From assembly GCA_002700305.1 (NCBI GenBank), contig PACZ01000021.1:55285-119284 (forward strand): a stretch of DNA of 64,000 nucleotides, read 5' to 3'. The notes under the pieces are model-generated. The model was not told where the DNA came from, did no database searches, and saw only the letters and a list, made by a program, of their open reading frames with translations. Source of the stretch: Hyphomonas sp. GTDB lineage: Bacteria; Pseudomonadota; Alphaproteobacteria; Caulobacterales; Hyphomonadaceae. Position numbers and translations under genes: made by a program. Positions 1 to 9,144 of the stretch are shown in pieces (the first letter of the stretch is position 1; every line of letters begins with the position of its first letter).

Positions 1-131
1 AGGGAGAATCCAACGAGGCAGTGGAAGCCATCGCGCACGCTCTTCCGGAAGTTGTCTCCTTCATCGAAGGCAAGACCGTGAAGAAAACCATTGTCGTGCC
101 GGGCCGCATCGTGAATATCGTGGCGGTATGA
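1..131 (+). CDS. leuS: Leucyl-tRNA synthetase, C-terminal end (partial)
   Basis: Only the last 42 codons are inside the window, read in the frame that starts at base 3 and ends with TGA at 129-131. The tail ends in KTIVVPGRIVNIVAV, which matches the usual end of bacterial LeuRS (KxIxVPGRLVNIVV), the part of the C-terminal domain that contacts tRNA-Leu. The stop overlaps the lptE start as ATGA, and leuS-lptE-holA is a common order in proteobacteria, so the three genes probably share a transcript. The identification rests on this short tail plus context. Confidence 0.85.
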   Translation, partial: GESNEAVEAIAHALPEVVSFIEGKTVKKTIVVPGRIVNIVAV

Positions 132-601
132 AACGCTTCCTGATCGCGCTCGCTCTCGTCCTGCCGGCCTGCGGCTTCCAGCCGGTCTATGCACCCGGTG
201 GCAGCGCCTCCTTTGCTGCAGGCAATATTACGGTGAAGGAAATTCCTAGCCGGGCGGGCTACAAGCTACGGCGGGCGCTTCAGCAGGAACTTGCCGCCGG
301 TCTCCCGAATCTCGACGAGTCTGCCGTGCTCGAAGTCAAGCTTAAGGAGAAACTCGTCCGCTTGCAGTTCAAGCCGGATGGCGCAGCATCGCGTTCATCC
401 TACAGGGCCGAGGCAACCTATGCACTGAGAGGTGAAAATATCAGTGTGGTAGGCCAGTCCGATGCGGAAACCAGCTTTTCCGTGCCGAACGAACCCTATG
501 GGGACATATCCGCTCAGACCAACGCATCTGATCGCGTGATGGGTGTGCTGGCCAGCCGGATCGTTGATGATTTACGGCTTCAGCTCGCGACACAAGACTG
601 A
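128..601 (+). CDS. lptE: LPS-assembly lipoprotein LptE
   Basis: A 157-residue lipoprotein. The signal peptide is residues 1-14 with lipobox LPAC, placing the lipidated Cys at position 15, followed by the family hallmark CGFQPVY. LptE plugs the LptD barrel in the outer membrane and helps place lipopolysaccharide on the cell surface. The start is fixed by the ATGA overlap with leuS, and the stop overlaps the holA start (TGATG). Length and context are normal for alphaproteobacteria, where sequence conservation beyond the N-terminus is low. Confidence 0.88.
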   Translation: MKRFLIALALVLPACGFQPVYAPGGSASFAAGNITVKEIPSRAGYKLRRALQQELAAGLPNLDESAVLEVKLKEKLVRLQFKPDGAASRSSYRAEATYALRGENISVVGQSDAETSFSVPNEPYGDISAQTNASDRVMGVLASRIVDDLRLQLATQD

Positions 602-1635
602 TGCTTCTACAGGGCAAGAAAGCAGCGTCCTTTGCCCGCAAGCCCGATCCAAAATTCTGGGCCGTGCTTGCCTTTGGTGAAGACGAAGGCCTCGCCAGCG
701 ACAATGGCCAGCTCCTGATCTCTGCCTGGGCCGGAAAGGCCAAACACGCAGATGTCACCTTGCTGGACGATGATGCCATCCGGAAGGAACCGGCCCTGTT
801 GTTCGATGCGCTTGAGGCCGTCTCCCTGCTCGGCGATCCACGCGTGGTACGGGTGCGGACCAGCGGAGACAAGATCGCAAAACTCCTGATTGACGCCATT
901 GAAGAGGGCGACAAGAGCGAAGGTCGTTTCAGCGCGCACCTGCTGATCGAAACAGGCAGTCTGCAAAAGAAGTCCAAACTGCGCGGCGCTGCTGAAGCTG
1001 CGAAACTAACCGCCTGCCTCCAGTTCTTTGCCGATGAAGGCGCCGACATCGAACAACGTGTCAAACAGGCCCTGAAGGAATCCGGCGTCGAAATTGAGCC
1101 GGATGCCCTGCGCCTGTTCGTAGGCGACCTGCCCGGTCACCGGCTTGCAGCGAATGCGGAAATCGAAAAGCTGGCGCTCTACGCCATGGGGCTGGGCCGG
1201 GCTGTTTCAGAATCTGATGTGCGCGCTCTGTGCGCGACCGAATTCGAACAGACCCTGTCGACCGCAATATCCGCCACACTTGATGGCCACCCGGCCGCGG
1301 CCAACGCAGCTTTTGACAAGCTGGCCCTGGCAGGAACAGCCGGAATCAGTGTCCTGCGCTCGCTTCAATTTGAAGTCCGCCGCATGCTGGATGCGCATGT
1401 CCGGATCGAGGAAGGACAGGCCAGCCCCAACATGAAACTGCGCCCGCCTGTCTGGCAAAGCGAATGGCCTGCCTACCGGGCCCGGCTCAGTAAATGGCCG
1501 GTGCGCCGGCTCACCCGTGTGCTTGAGCGGATCTATGACGCTGAAGCCCAGGCCAAACAGGCAGGCGGCAGCACTGACCCAGTAGTCCGTATGCTGATGA
1601 ATGATCTGGCGAGAGCTGCCGAAGCCGCCCGGTAG
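601..1635 (+). CDS. holA: DNA polymerase III, delta subunit
   Basis: A 344-residue protein of the usual HolA length. Delta is the clamp-loader wrench that opens the beta sliding clamp. The recognisable pattern is an AAA+-like but Walker-deficient N-terminal half (a segment near residue 75 around LFDALEAVSLLGDPRVV) and a helical collar domain with AANAEIEKLALYA and a C-terminal RRLTRVLERIYDAEAQAKQ. It is translationally coupled to lptE through TGATG and ends 3 bp before the convergent parB gene. The identification is from family pattern and the leuS-lptE-holA order. Confidence 0.9.
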   Translation: MLLQGKKAASFARKPDPKFWAVLAFGEDEGLASDNGQLLISAWAGKAKHADVTLLDDDAIRKEPALLFDALEAVSLLGDPRVVRVRTSGDKIAKLLIDAIEEGDKSEGRFSAHLLIETGSLQKKSKLRGAAEAAKLTACLQFFADEGADIEQRVKQALKESGVEIEPDALRLFVGDLPGHRLAANAEIEKLALYAMGLGRAVSESDVRALCATEFEQTLSTAISATLDGHPAAANAAFDKLALAGTAGISVLRSLQFEVRRMLDAHVRIEEGQASPNMKLRPPVWQSEWPAYRARLSKWPVRRLTRVLERIYDAEAQAKQAGGSTDPVVRMLMNDLARAAEAAR

Positions 1636-1638
1636 CGA

Positions 1639-2553
1639 TCAGGGCTTCCGGCGTGTCAGCCGGCGGCAGACATCGTCCAGCTGTTCCAGATCGCGATACT
1701 TGATGCGCAGTTCACCACCATTCTTGCCGTGGCGAATATCCACTTGCAGGCCCAGCTGGCGCATCAGATCTGCTTCCAGTGCTTCGGTGTCGACATCCTT
1801 TTCAGGTGCCTTGGACTTGGCCGAACCGCTTGAGGCTCCATCACCGCCACGCGCGCCCTTTACCAAAGCTTCGACTTCCCGAACGCTCAGGCCCCGTTCG
1901 GCCGCCATCTCGATCACGGCTTCAGGATCGGAGGCACCAAGCGCTGCCCGGGCATGACCGGCAGTGACTTTGCCTTCCCGCACATATGCGCGGGCAGCGT
2001 CAGGCAGCTGCAGCAGGCGAAGCGTGTTCGTGATGTGCACGCGGCTCTTGCCGACACTGCTGGCGAGGCTTTCCTGCGTCCGACCGAACCGGTTCATCAG
2101 TGCCTCATAGGCTTCCGCTTCTTCGATCGGGTTCAGGTCTGCGCGCTGAACATTCTCGATGATGCCGACCTCGAGCAGCTCCAGCTCGTTGAGGTCCCGA
2201 ACCACGGCTGGAATAGACTCAAGGCCTGCCAGGCGTGCGGCCCGCCAGCGGCGTTCACCGGCGATGATCTGATACTTGCCCGTTTCCTTGGGGTCCGGCC
2301 GGACAAGAATTGCCTGAAGTACGCCTTTGCTACGAATGGACTCCGCAAGTTCCTGCAGCGCTGCATCATCGAAGGTACGGCGAGGCTGGTCCGGATTGCG
2401 GCGGATGTCCTTGATCGAAATCTCGTTCACGCCATTGCCAGACGGAGCAGTCCCCGGCTCCGGCCGCGCCGGTGTGGATGCCTCCACTTCTCCGATTAGG
2501 GCGGATAGGCCCCGGCCAAGGCGGCTTGGTTTCTGTTTGGATTCGTTTGCCAT
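1639..2553 (-). CDS. parB: Chromosome-partitioning protein ParB (parS-binding CTPase)
   Basis: A 304-residue protein when started at the ATG at 2553 (MANESKQ); the frame stays open 26 codons further upstream, but that would run into parA. Visible features are the N-terminal ParA-contact motif LGRGLSAL (residues 12-19), the CTPase motif GERRWRAA, the box ENVQRADLNPIEEA, a helix-turn-helix around ESLASSVGKSRVHITNTLRLL and a C-terminal dimerisation region. ParB loads at parS, spreads as a CTP clamp and, with ParA, segregates origins. It follows parA with a 5-bp gap. Two perfect parS sites lie 1.4-1.9 kb away. Confidence 0.97.
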   Translation of the reverse strand: MANESKQKPSRLGRGLSALIGEVEASTPARPEPGTAPSGNGVNEISIKDIRRNPDQPRRTFDDAALQELAESIRSKGVLQAILVRPDPKETGKYQIIAGERRWRAARLAGLESIPAVVRDLNELELLEVGIIENVQRADLNPIEEAEAYEALMNRFGRTQESLASSVGKSRVHITNTLRLLQLPDAARAYVREGKVTAGHARAALGASDPEAVIEMAAERGLSVREVEALVKGARGGDGASSGSAKSKAPEKDVDTEALEADLMRQLGLQVDIRHGKNGGELRIKYRDLEQLDDVCRRLTRRKP

Positions 2554-2558
2554 CGCGA

Positions 2559-3389
2559 TCAGGCCGCCCGTGCCTTCTCGCGCTGAAGCACTTCCGAAGC
2601 CAGCCGGATATACGCCTCGCTGCCCGGGCAACGGTAATCATAAAGAAGCGCCGGCTTGCCGAAGGACGGTGCCTCGGACAGGCGCACATTGCGCGGAATC
2701 ACTGTGTTGTAGACTTTGTTGCCGAAGAACGCGCGGACTTCGTCTGCGACCTGGTCGGACAGGTTGTTGCGGCGGTCATACATGGTGAGCACGACACCCT
2801 GGATTTCCAGGTTCGGGTTTAGACCCTGCCGGACAACATCCACCGTGCGAAGCAGTTGGCTGAGGCCCTCCAGCGCCAGGAACTCACACTGCAGCGGAAC
2901 CAGCAGCGCATCGGCGGCCGTCATCGCATTCATCGTCAGCGCCGACAGCGATGGCGGGCAATCGATCAGAATATAATCATAACGCGGCAGGCCCTGTTCT
3001 TCAGCCCGATCGACGTAGTTGTGAAGCGCTTCGCGCAGACGGTACGACCTGTGCGGGTCTGCGGCCAGTTCCGTCTCGACGCCGGACAGATTCTCATCCC
3101 CTGGCACGATGTCCAGGCGCGGAACGATCGTAGACAGAACCGCCTGTTCCAACGGCAAACGATCCACGACAATATCGTAGGACGTGGTTGCGCGGTCTGT
3201 GCGTTCGATTCCAAGGCCCGTCGACGCATTGCCCTGAGCGTCGAAGTCGACGATGAGCACACGGCGGCCAACGGCGGCAAGCGCCGTCCCGAGATTGATC
3301 GAAGTAGTCGTTTTGCCGACGCCACCCTTTTGGTTCACGACGGCAAAGATTCTGGGCCTAATGCCTGCCACTGCGTAGCTCCCTGACAA
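2559..3389 (-). CDS. parA: Chromosome-partitioning ATPase ParA
   Basis: A 276-residue ATPase of the MinD/ParA family with a deviant Walker A, KGGVGKTTT (signature Lys21, P-loop Lys26), and a Walker B-like segment DCPPSLS. ParA forms an ATP-dependent gradient on the nucleoid that pulls ParB-parS complexes apart; in Caulobacter relatives this also ties into cell polarity. The chosen start overlaps the rsmG 3' end by 32 bp. Downstream alternatives exist (GTG codons near residues 7-8), so the exact N-terminus is uncertain. It is co-transcribed with parB. Confidence 0.97.
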   Translation of the reverse strand: MSGSYAVAGIRPRIFAVVNQKGGVGKTTTSINLGTALAAVGRRVLIVDFDAQGNASTGLGIERTDRATTSYDIVVDRLPLEQAVLSTIVPRLDIVPGDENLSGVETELAADPHRSYRLREALHNYVDRAEEQGLPRYDYILIDCPPSLSALTMNAMTAADALLVPLQCEFLALEGLSQLLRTVDVVRQGLNPNLEIQGVVLTMYDRRNNLSDQVADEVRAFFGNKVYNTVIPRNVRLSEAPSFGKPALLYDYRCPGSEAYIRLASEVLQREKARAA

Positions 3390-3978
3390 TCAGAATTGTA
3401 CCTGACCCACCAACCCGGCTTGGAATCGCCTCATAAGCGAAGTTCCATGTTTGGCTGGCCTCCGTCAATTCTTCTTTCCAGCGTTCGCCCTTGAGGAAAA
3501 GCCCTGTTGCACCCTGTTTCAGCCAGGGAGCCGCATAGTCGAGCAGTTTCGGAAGCGGCGCAAAGGCGCGTGCCGTGACATAATCCGCAGATATTGGCCC
3601 GACAGATTCCACCCGGTCCTGGCGTACGGATGCACTCAGCCCCGCCGATTCAATGGCGGCGCGGAGGAAGGCGCATTTCTTTCCCACACTCTCGATCATG
3701 GTGACATGGCCTTCCGGCCGGGCCGCCGCGATGATGAGACCGGGAAAACCGGCACCGGAACCAAGATCCACGACTCGCGCATCTTCCGGCAGATGATCCA
3801 GAAGCTGGAAACAGTCGGCGACATGCCGGGTCCAGATGACCGGCCATTCGCGCGGGCCAATCAGATTGCTCCGCTTCCGCCACACATCCAGCGTGTCGAT
3901 GACCCGGTCGAGACGCTCCAGTGTTTCACGTGAAACATCCTCAGCGGCCAGAAAAGCCGCGCGATCCTGATTTACCAT
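3358..3978 (-). CDS. rsmG: 16S rRNA (guanine-N7) methyltransferase RsmG (GidB)
   Basis: A 206-residue SAM-dependent methyltransferase that modifies the 530-loop guanine of 16S rRNA (G527 in E. coli numbering). The SAM-binding glycine motif is VVDLGSGAGFPGLIIA near residues 68-83, with an acidic position in TMIESVGKKCAFL. The gene starts 3 bp after mnmG ends and its 3' end overlaps parA, the classic mnmG-rsmG-parA-parB order. Codons near the N-terminus (VSRET) are embedded in a perfect parS palindrome, so this coding sequence also serves as a centromere site. Confidence 0.96.
   Translation of the reverse strand: MVNQDRAAFLAAEDVSRETLERLDRVIDTLDVWRKRSNLIGPREWPVIWTRHVADCFQLLDHLPEDARVVDLGSGAGFPGLIIAAARPEGHVTMIESVGKKCAFLRAAIESAGLSASVRQDRVESVGPISADYVTARAFAPLPKLLDYAAPWLKQGATGLFLKGERWKEELTEASQTWNFAYEAIPSRVGGSGTILIVRELRSGRH
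3922..3937. other. parS: parS site 1 (ParB-binding centromere)
   Basis: A perfect 16-bp palindrome, TGTTTCACGTGAAACA, identical to the universal bacterial chromosomal parS consensus. It lies inside rsmG, where it encodes the residues VSRET, and is about 7.4 kb from the putative oriC and 1.4 kb from parB. ParB should nucleate here. Confidence 0.96.
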
Positions 3979-3981
3979 GAC

Positions 3982-5859
3982 TTAGCCTGTCTTCCGGCGG
4001 CGTTTCACATGACCAAGCAGTGCCGTGAGCGCACCAGGCGTAACCCCTTCGATACGGGACGCCTGACCAAGCGTGGCCGGCCGGATAGATTCCAGTTTCT
4101 GGCGTACTTCATTGGAGAGTCCACCAATGGCCGCGTAATTGATCTCATCCGGAATCTGCAACGCCTCATCGCGGCGAAGGGCTTCGACATCGCCGGCCTG
4201 CCGTTCGATATATCCGGAATAGAGCGCCTCGATTTCCAATTGCGCCGCAATGGCCGGATCAATGTCGGAGAGTTCCGGCCAGACCTTAGACAGGGTCTCG
4301 AGTGAGATGTCCTTGTATCCGAGATATTCCCAGGCGGTCCGGACACGTCCGTCCTGATTAACGTTCCAACCGGCCTCCCGGGCCTTGGCGGGGGACAAAG
4401 ACAGGGTTTGGAGCGTTTTTCGGGATTCCGAGAGGGCCAAATGTTTCACGTGAAACATCGACGCCCGTGTTTCACACACGCATCCGGCATCGATCCCTTT
4501 CTGCGTCAGTCGCTGATCGGCATTGTCAGCCCGGAGCGCGAGGCGATATTCCGCGCGCGATGTAAACATCCGATAGGGTTCCGTCACCCCGCGCGTGATC
4601 AGATCATCGATAAGAACACCAATATACGCTTCGGCCCGATCGAGGATCACCGGTTCCTTTCCCTCGGCGGCGCGCGCTGCGTTCAGACCCGCCATCAGGC
4701 CCTGAGCCCCGGCCTCTTCATATCCGGTCGTGCCATTGATCTGGCCTGCCAGATAGAGACCGGGCTGAACCTTCACTTCCAGCGCCGCATTAAGAGCGCG
4801 CGGATCCACATAATCATACTCGATGGCATAGGCGTGCTGGAGAATCTCCACATTTTCCAGACCTGGGATCGTCCGGACAAAACGCTCCTGAACGTCTTCC
4901 GGAAGCGAGGTGGATATCCCATTCGGATAGACCGTGTGATCGTCGAGACCTTCCGGTTCCAAGAAAACCTGATGCCGGTCCCGATCTGCGAACCGGTTCA
5001 CCTTGTCCTCGATAGACGGGCAGTAGCGCGGCCCCCGTCCGGCAATTGCGCCGGAGTAGACAGCCGACTGTTCCATGTTTTCTTCGATGATCGCGTGGGT
5101 CTCCGGCGTGGTCCATGTGATCCCGCATGAAATCTGAGGCACTTCGATCCGGTCCGTCAGATAGGAGAAAGGCACGGGCGCATCATCGGCCGGCTGCATC
5201 TCCAGCCGGTCCCAGTCGATGGTGCGGCCATCGAGACGGGCAGGCGTGCCGGTTTTTAGCCGGCCCATAGGCAGATCCATGGTGTAGAGCCGGTCCGAAA
5301 GGCCAATCGCCGGCGCCTCGCCGACACGCCCGGCAGGAATACGCTTCGCGCCGATATGGATTTCGCCCTTCAGGAACGTACCCGTCGTGATGACGACGTT
5401 CGGCGCGTAGTATTGGTCTCCACCAAGTCCGATTACACCCGCGACCTGCCCGTCTTCTACGATCAGGTCTTCGGCGCCATCTTCAATCACTGTCAGGTTG
5501 CCATGGTTCAGGATCTCATCCTGCATGGCCTGGCGATAGAGCTTCCGGTCAATCTGGGCTCGCGGCCCCCAGACAGCAGGTCCTTTGGACCGATTAAGCA
5601 TGCGGAACTGGATTCCGGCCTTGTCAGCCAGGCGCCCCATCAAACCGTCCAGGGCATCAATCTCCCGAACGAGATGTCCTTTGCCCAATCCGCCAATCGC
5701 CGGATTGCAGCTCATCTCGCCAATCGTTGAAATCTTGTGGGTGACAAGCGCCGTCTTCGCGCCATAGCGCGCCGCCGCAGATGCGGCTTCGCATCCGGCG
5801 TGACCGCCACCAACGACAATGACATCAAAGCGGGAGGTTCCCGTCATGGCTCTACTCAT
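3982..5859 (-). CDS. mnmG: tRNA uridine-5-carboxymethylaminomethyl modification enzyme MnmG (GidA)
   Basis: A 625-residue FAD protein. With MnmE it installs the cmnm5 group on wobble uridine 34 of certain tRNAs. The dinucleotide-binding motif is [14 protein letters not shown] at the N-terminus, followed by the MnmG signature [20 protein letters not shown]. The start at MSRAMTG is used here; MTG four codons later is equally possible. In the variable region around residues 468-473 the codons for MFHVKH form a second perfect parS palindrome. The gene lies between mnmE (53 bp upstream) and rsmG. Confidence 0.97.
   Translation of the reverse strand: MSRAMTGTSRFDVIVVGGGHAGCEAASAAARYGAKTALVTHKISTIGEMSCNPAIGGLGKGHLVREIDALDGLMGRLADKAGIQFRMLNRSKGPAVWGPRAQIDRKLYRQAMQDEILNHGNLTVIEDGAEDLIVEDGQVAGVIGLGGDQYYAPNVVITTGTFLKGEIHIGAKRIPAGRVGEAPAIGLSDRLYTMDLPMGRLKTGTPARLDGRTIDWDRLEMQPADDAPVPFSYLTDRIEVPQISCGITWTTPETHAIIEENMEQSAVYSGAIAGRGPRYCPSIEDKVNRFADRDRHQVFLEPEGLDDHTVYPNGISTSLPEDVQERFVRTIPGLENVEILQHAYAIEYDYVDPRALNAALEVKVQPGLYLAGQINGTTGYEEAGAQGLMAGLNAARAAEGKEPVILDRAEAYIGVLIDDLITRGVTEPYRMFTSRAEYRLALRADNADQRLTQKGIDAGCVCETRASMFHVKHLALSESRKTLQTLSLSPAKAREAGWNVNQDGRVRTAWEYLGYKDISLETLSKVWPELSDIDPAIAAQLEIEALYSGYIERQAGDVEALRRDEALQIPDEINYAAIGGLSNEVRQKLESIRPATLGQASRIEGVTPGALTALLGHVKRRRKTG
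4442..4457. other. parS: parS site 2 (ParB-binding centromere)
   Basis: A second perfect TGTTTCACGTGAAACA, 520 bp from site 1, inside mnmG. Here the palindrome is read in a different codon phase (it encodes part of MFHVKH rather than VSRET) and falls in a region where MnmG proteins vary in sequence, so the protein seems to have accommodated the DNA site. Confidence 0.96.
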
Positions 5860-5912
5860 CCTGTGGATAATGAGCGGGCTATATAACGCCGGGCGCCGCT
5901 AAACCCTAGGGG

Positions 5913-7244
5913 TCATTTGCCGATACAGAACTGGGAGAAGACAGCGCCCAGAATATCTTCCACGCCGACGGTCCCGATCACGGCGCCCAGCTGGCGGAGC
6001 GCCATGCGGACATCTTCCGCTGCGAGTTCGGCGCCGATGTCATCTTCCAGTAGCTGGCGGGCCTGCACCAGGCTGGCGAGACCTGCACTCAGCTTTTCAC
6101 GATGCCGGGCCCGTGTGATGACCGGGGCTTCAACGGAAGCTGCGCGCTCAGAAATGAAACTGCCGATCCAGGATTCAAGCTTGTCGATACCCTCGCCGGT
6201 CGCAGCCGAAACGGGCAGGGCGCCATCCGAGGCCAGAGCAGCAGGCCTTTGGTCGGCCTTATTAAAGACCACGATGTCCTGCTGTTCCACCGGCCCGGCC
6301 GGCGGTTCCGGATTGGCGCCGTCGATCACGTGAATGCGGAGGTCGGCTTCGCGCGCCGCGCGCTCTGCCCGGCGGACGCCTTCCGCCTCCACAATATCTG
6401 CCGTTTTCCGAAGGCCTGCCGTGTCTGCCAGCCAGACGACCTGGCCGCCCAGCACAAGACGGACCTCGACCACATCCCGGGTCGTCCCGGCAATGTCGGT
6501 CACGATAGCAGCTTCACGGCGAGCGATGCGATTGAGCAGGGAAGACTTGCCGGCGTTCGGCGGACCAACAATGGCCACCCTGAAACCGTCCCGGATCTTC
6601 TCGCCGATGCCCCGGTCACCAAGCGCGTCTTCCAGCTCTGTGATGATCAGATCCAGCTTGTCGAGGATCGGCCTGACTGTGTCTTCGGGCGTGTCACCCT
6701 CATCCGGGAAATCAACCATGACCTCGATCAGTGCCAGCACGCCCGTCAGCTCTGCGCGCCACCGGTCATAGGTTTCCGTCAGGCCGCCTGTCAGCTGGCG
6801 CAGAGCCTGGGCCTTCTGCGCCTCGGTCTCCGCTTCGATAATGTCGGCGACACCTTCGGCTTCGGTCAGGTCCAGCTTGCCAGCTTCGAAAGCGCGCCGG
6901 GTAAACTCTCCCGGCTCAGCAAGACGCACGCCCGGTTGCCGTGTCAGCGTATCTAGTGAGTGTTTGATCACAGCGGGACCGCCATGGAGATAAAGCTCCA
7001 ACGTATCCTCTCCTGTGTAGGAATGCGGCCCGGGCATGAAGAGGGCGAGGCCCTCATCAACCAGCCTGCCGTCGTCATCCCGGAATTTCGTGAGCGTCGC
7101 GTGGCGAGGTTCCGGCAGGCCACACTCGAGCAGGGCGCCGGCAATCTTCCAGACCCGGTCACCCGAAAGGCGGAGAATACAGATCGCAGCCGGAGGCTGG
7201 CCCGAAGCGAGGGCGCAGATTGTGTCGCGCTCGCTCATGGCCAA
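5913..7244 (-). CDS. mnmE: tRNA modification GTPase MnmE (TrmE)
   Basis: A 443-residue protein and the partner of MnmG in wobble-uridine modification. It has an N-terminal formyl-THF-binding domain (DTICALASGQPPAAICILRL), then a helical region holding an inserted G domain: G1 GPPNAGKSSLLN near residue 228, the G2/switch region TDIAGTTRD, G3 DTAG and G4 FNKAD. It ends in the family C-terminal motif FCIGK, whose Cys is functionally important. The start could be MAM or the third codon (MSERD). It begins 10 bp after the rho stop in the same leftward operon. Confidence 0.97.
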   Translation of the reverse strand: MAMSERDTICALASGQPPAAICILRLSGDRVWKIAGALLECGLPEPRHATLTKFRDDDGRLVDEGLALFMPGPHSYTGEDTLELYLHGGPAVIKHSLDTLTRQPGVRLAEPGEFTRRAFEAGKLDLTEAEGVADIIEAETEAQKAQALRQLTGGLTETYDRWRAELTGVLALIEVMVDFPDEGDTPEDTVRPILDKLDLIITELEDALGDRGIGEKIRDGFRVAIVGPPNAGKSSLLNRIARREAAIVTDIAGTTRDVVEVRLVLGGQVVWLADTAGLRKTADIVEAEGVRRAERAAREADLRIHVIDGANPEPPAGPVEQQDIVVFNKADQRPAALASDGALPVSAATGEGIDKLESWIGSFISERAASVEAPVITRARHREKLSAGLASLVQARQLLEDDIGAELAAEDVRMALRQLGAVIGTVGVEDILGAVFSQFCIGK

Positions 7245-7254
7245 ACGCCTCCCG

Positions 7255-8544
7255 TCAGTTCTTCATCGCTTCGAAGAATTCGTCGTTCGTCTTCGTCTGG
7301 CGCAGCTTGTCGATCAGGAAGTCGATGGCATCGTTTGTACCCATCGGGCCAAGGATCCTGCGCAGGATGTAGATCTTCGACAGCTGGTCTTGCGGCGTGA
7401 TCAGTTCTTCTTTCCGCGTTCCGGACTTCATGATGTCGATGGCCGGGAAGGTCCGCTTGTCGGCAATCTTCCGGTCGAGCACGACTTCGGAGTTACCCGT
7501 GCCTTTGAATTCCTCGAAGATCACTTCGTCCATCCGGCTACCGGTATCGATCAGCGCAGTCGCAACGATGGTCAGCGAACCGCCATTTTCCACGTTCCGC
7601 GCAGCACCGAAGAAACGCTTCGGACGCTGCAGGGCGTTGGCATCCACACCACCGGTCAGCACTTTACCGGAAGAGGGGACGGTCGTGTTGTACGCACGGC
7701 CGAGACGCGTAATCGAGTCGAGCAGGATGACGACATCCCGCTTGTGCTCAACGAGGCGCTTGGCTTTCTCGATCACCATTTCGGCGACCTGAACGTGGCG
7801 GGTGGCCGGTTCGTCGAAGGTCGAGGCGACAACTTCGCCTTTTACCGTCCGCCGCATATCGGTCACTTCTTCCGGGCGTTCGTCGATCAGCAGCACGATC
7901 AGGTAACATTCCGGGTGGTTTTCCTCGATGGCCGAGGCGATGTTCTGCAGCAGCACGGTTTTACCGGTCCGCGGTGGAGCAACAATCAGGGCACGCTGGC
8001 CTTTGCCAATCGGCGCGACGATATCGATCACACGGCCGGACCGGTCTTTCCGGGTCGGATCCTGGCTTTCCATGCGCAGGCGCTCTTCCGGATAGAGCGG
8101 AGTCAGGTTGTCGAAGTGGACTTTCTTGTTGGCCTTGTCCGGCTCTTCAAAATTGATCCGCGACACATCGGTCAGCGCAAAATAGCGCTCATTGTCCTGT
8201 GGCGCGATAATCGGGCCTTCCACCGTGTCGCCGGTGCGGATGTTGCCCTTCTTCAGGACTTCCGGGCTGACATAGATATCGTCCGGGCCGGGCAGATAGT
8301 TGGATTCCGGCGAACGCAGGAAGCCGAAGCCGTCCGTCAGAACTTCCAGCACACCCTGACCGGTGATCTCCACTTCGCTGTCAGCCAGCTCTTTCAGGAT
8401 CGCGAACAGCATGTCCTGCGTCCGCATCGAGGAAGCGTTCTCGACTTCCAGTTCTTCTGCATATGCAAGCAGCTCTTCCGGGGACTTCGCTTTCAGTTCG
8501 CGAAGAGTCACGCTGGTGACGTTGTCGAGCATCGAAGAGGCCAT
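7255..8544 (-). CDS. rho: Transcription termination factor Rho
   Basis: A 429-residue hexameric RNA helicase when started at MASSMLDN; the frame is open 27 codons further up, but that segment is Arg/Pro-rich and not Rho-like. The N-terminal Rho domain has the helical [19 protein letters not shown] and a cold-shock-like RNA-binding fold ([14 protein letters not shown]). The ATPase core has Walker [13 protein letters not shown] and Walker [13 protein letters not shown] 157-bp leader separates it from hemJ, enough for an autoregulatory leader as known for rho in other bacteria, though I see no clear attenuator. Confidence 0.97.
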   Translation of the reverse strand: MASSMLDNVTSVTLRELKAKSPEELLAYAEELEVENASSMRTQDMLFAILKELADSEVEITGQGVLEVLTDGFGFLRSPESNYLPGPDDIYVSPEVLKKGNIRTGDTVEGPIIAPQDNERYFALTDVSRINFEEPDKANKKVHFDNLTPLYPEERLRMESQDPTRKDRSGRVIDIVAPIGKGQRALIVAPPRTGKTVLLQNIASAIEENHPECYLIVLLIDERPEEVTDMRRTVKGEVVASTFDEPATRHVQVAEMVIEKAKRLVEHKRDVVILLDSITRLGRAYNTTVPSSGKVLTGGVDANALQRPKRFFGAARNVENGGSLTIVATALIDTGSRMDEVIFEEFKGTGNSEVVLDRKIADKRTFPAIDIMKSGTRKEELITPQDQLSKIYILRRILGPMGTNDAIDFLIDKLRQTKTNDEFFEAMKN

Positions 8545-8701
8545 GCCGATGGATTCCAATTGTAGGGGTCTGCGGGAGACGGGTTTTGGGAGGGCCGGGC
8601 GACGAAAAAGGCGCCGCAGGCACAAGGACTGTGCACCGGATTGCGAGGCTTATGGGCTCACAAGGCCTTGTTCGTCAAGAGTTCCTGCGCAACCGGGCCG
8701 G

Positions 8702-9130
8702 TCAGAACGGCCGGACCAGCACCATGATCACAACGACAACCATCATCAGGAACGGCACTTCGTTCAGCATGCGCAGAGTCTTGGCAGACACTTTCGAGGT
8801 TCCCCGGTCGATGCGCTTGCCGACATAGACGTAATATCCGTGCATGGCGGTGATGAGTGTCACGAACAATAGTTTCACATGCATCCAGGGCTGAGACAGC
8901 AGGGAAGGGTTCATCCACAGCATCAGGCCGCCGAACACCCAGATCAGGATGATTGAGGGATTCATTACGATCAGGCGCAGCTTGTTGGCCGCAGACTTCA
9001 TCGTCTCGAACAAGGGCTCACCCGGCTGGCTCGCCAGCTGGTGGATCTTGTAGCGCGGATAGATCATCAGACTCGCCATCGTTGCGATGACGAAGATCAC
9101 ATGCGCAGCCTTGATCCAGTTGTAGAGCAT
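8702..9130 (-). CDS. hemJ: Protoporphyrinogen IX oxidase HemJ
   Basis: A 142-residue integral membrane protein with about four hydrophobic helices, matching the HemJ (formerly UPF0093) family. The N-terminal WIKAAHVIFVIATMASL carries a conserved His, a Lys/Arg-Leu motif follows in ANKLRLIVMNPS, and WMHVKLLFV is typical. HemJ converts protoporphyrinogen IX to protoporphyrin IX, the step before ferrochelatase. Its place directly after hemH and hemE supports this and gives three late haem genes in one run. It starts 14 bp after the hemH stop. Confidence 0.92.
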   Translation of the reverse strand: MLYNWIKAAHVIFVIATMASLMIYPRYKIHQLASQPGEPLFETMKSAANKLRLIVMNPSIILIWVFGGLMLWMNPSLLSQPWMHVKLLFVTLITAMHGYYVYVGKRIDRGTSKVSAKTLRMLNEVPFLMMVVVVIMVLVRPF

Positions 9131-9144
9131 GATGCCTCAGTCCT

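Noticed and set aside
4001..4022. A third parS-like sequence near the mnmG 3' end (GTTTCACATGACC)
   Set aside because: About five mismatches to the 16-bp consensus; only the sites at 3922 and 4442 are exact.
7036..8565. A 509-codon plus-strand frame opposite rho and the start of mnmE
   Set aside because: Shadow of conserved genes; no family pattern and no ribosome-binding site.
8545..8701. A tRNA or structured RNA between hemJ and rho
   Set aside because: No cloverleaf elements (no GTTCRA T-arm) and no convincing fold; most likely just the rho leader.
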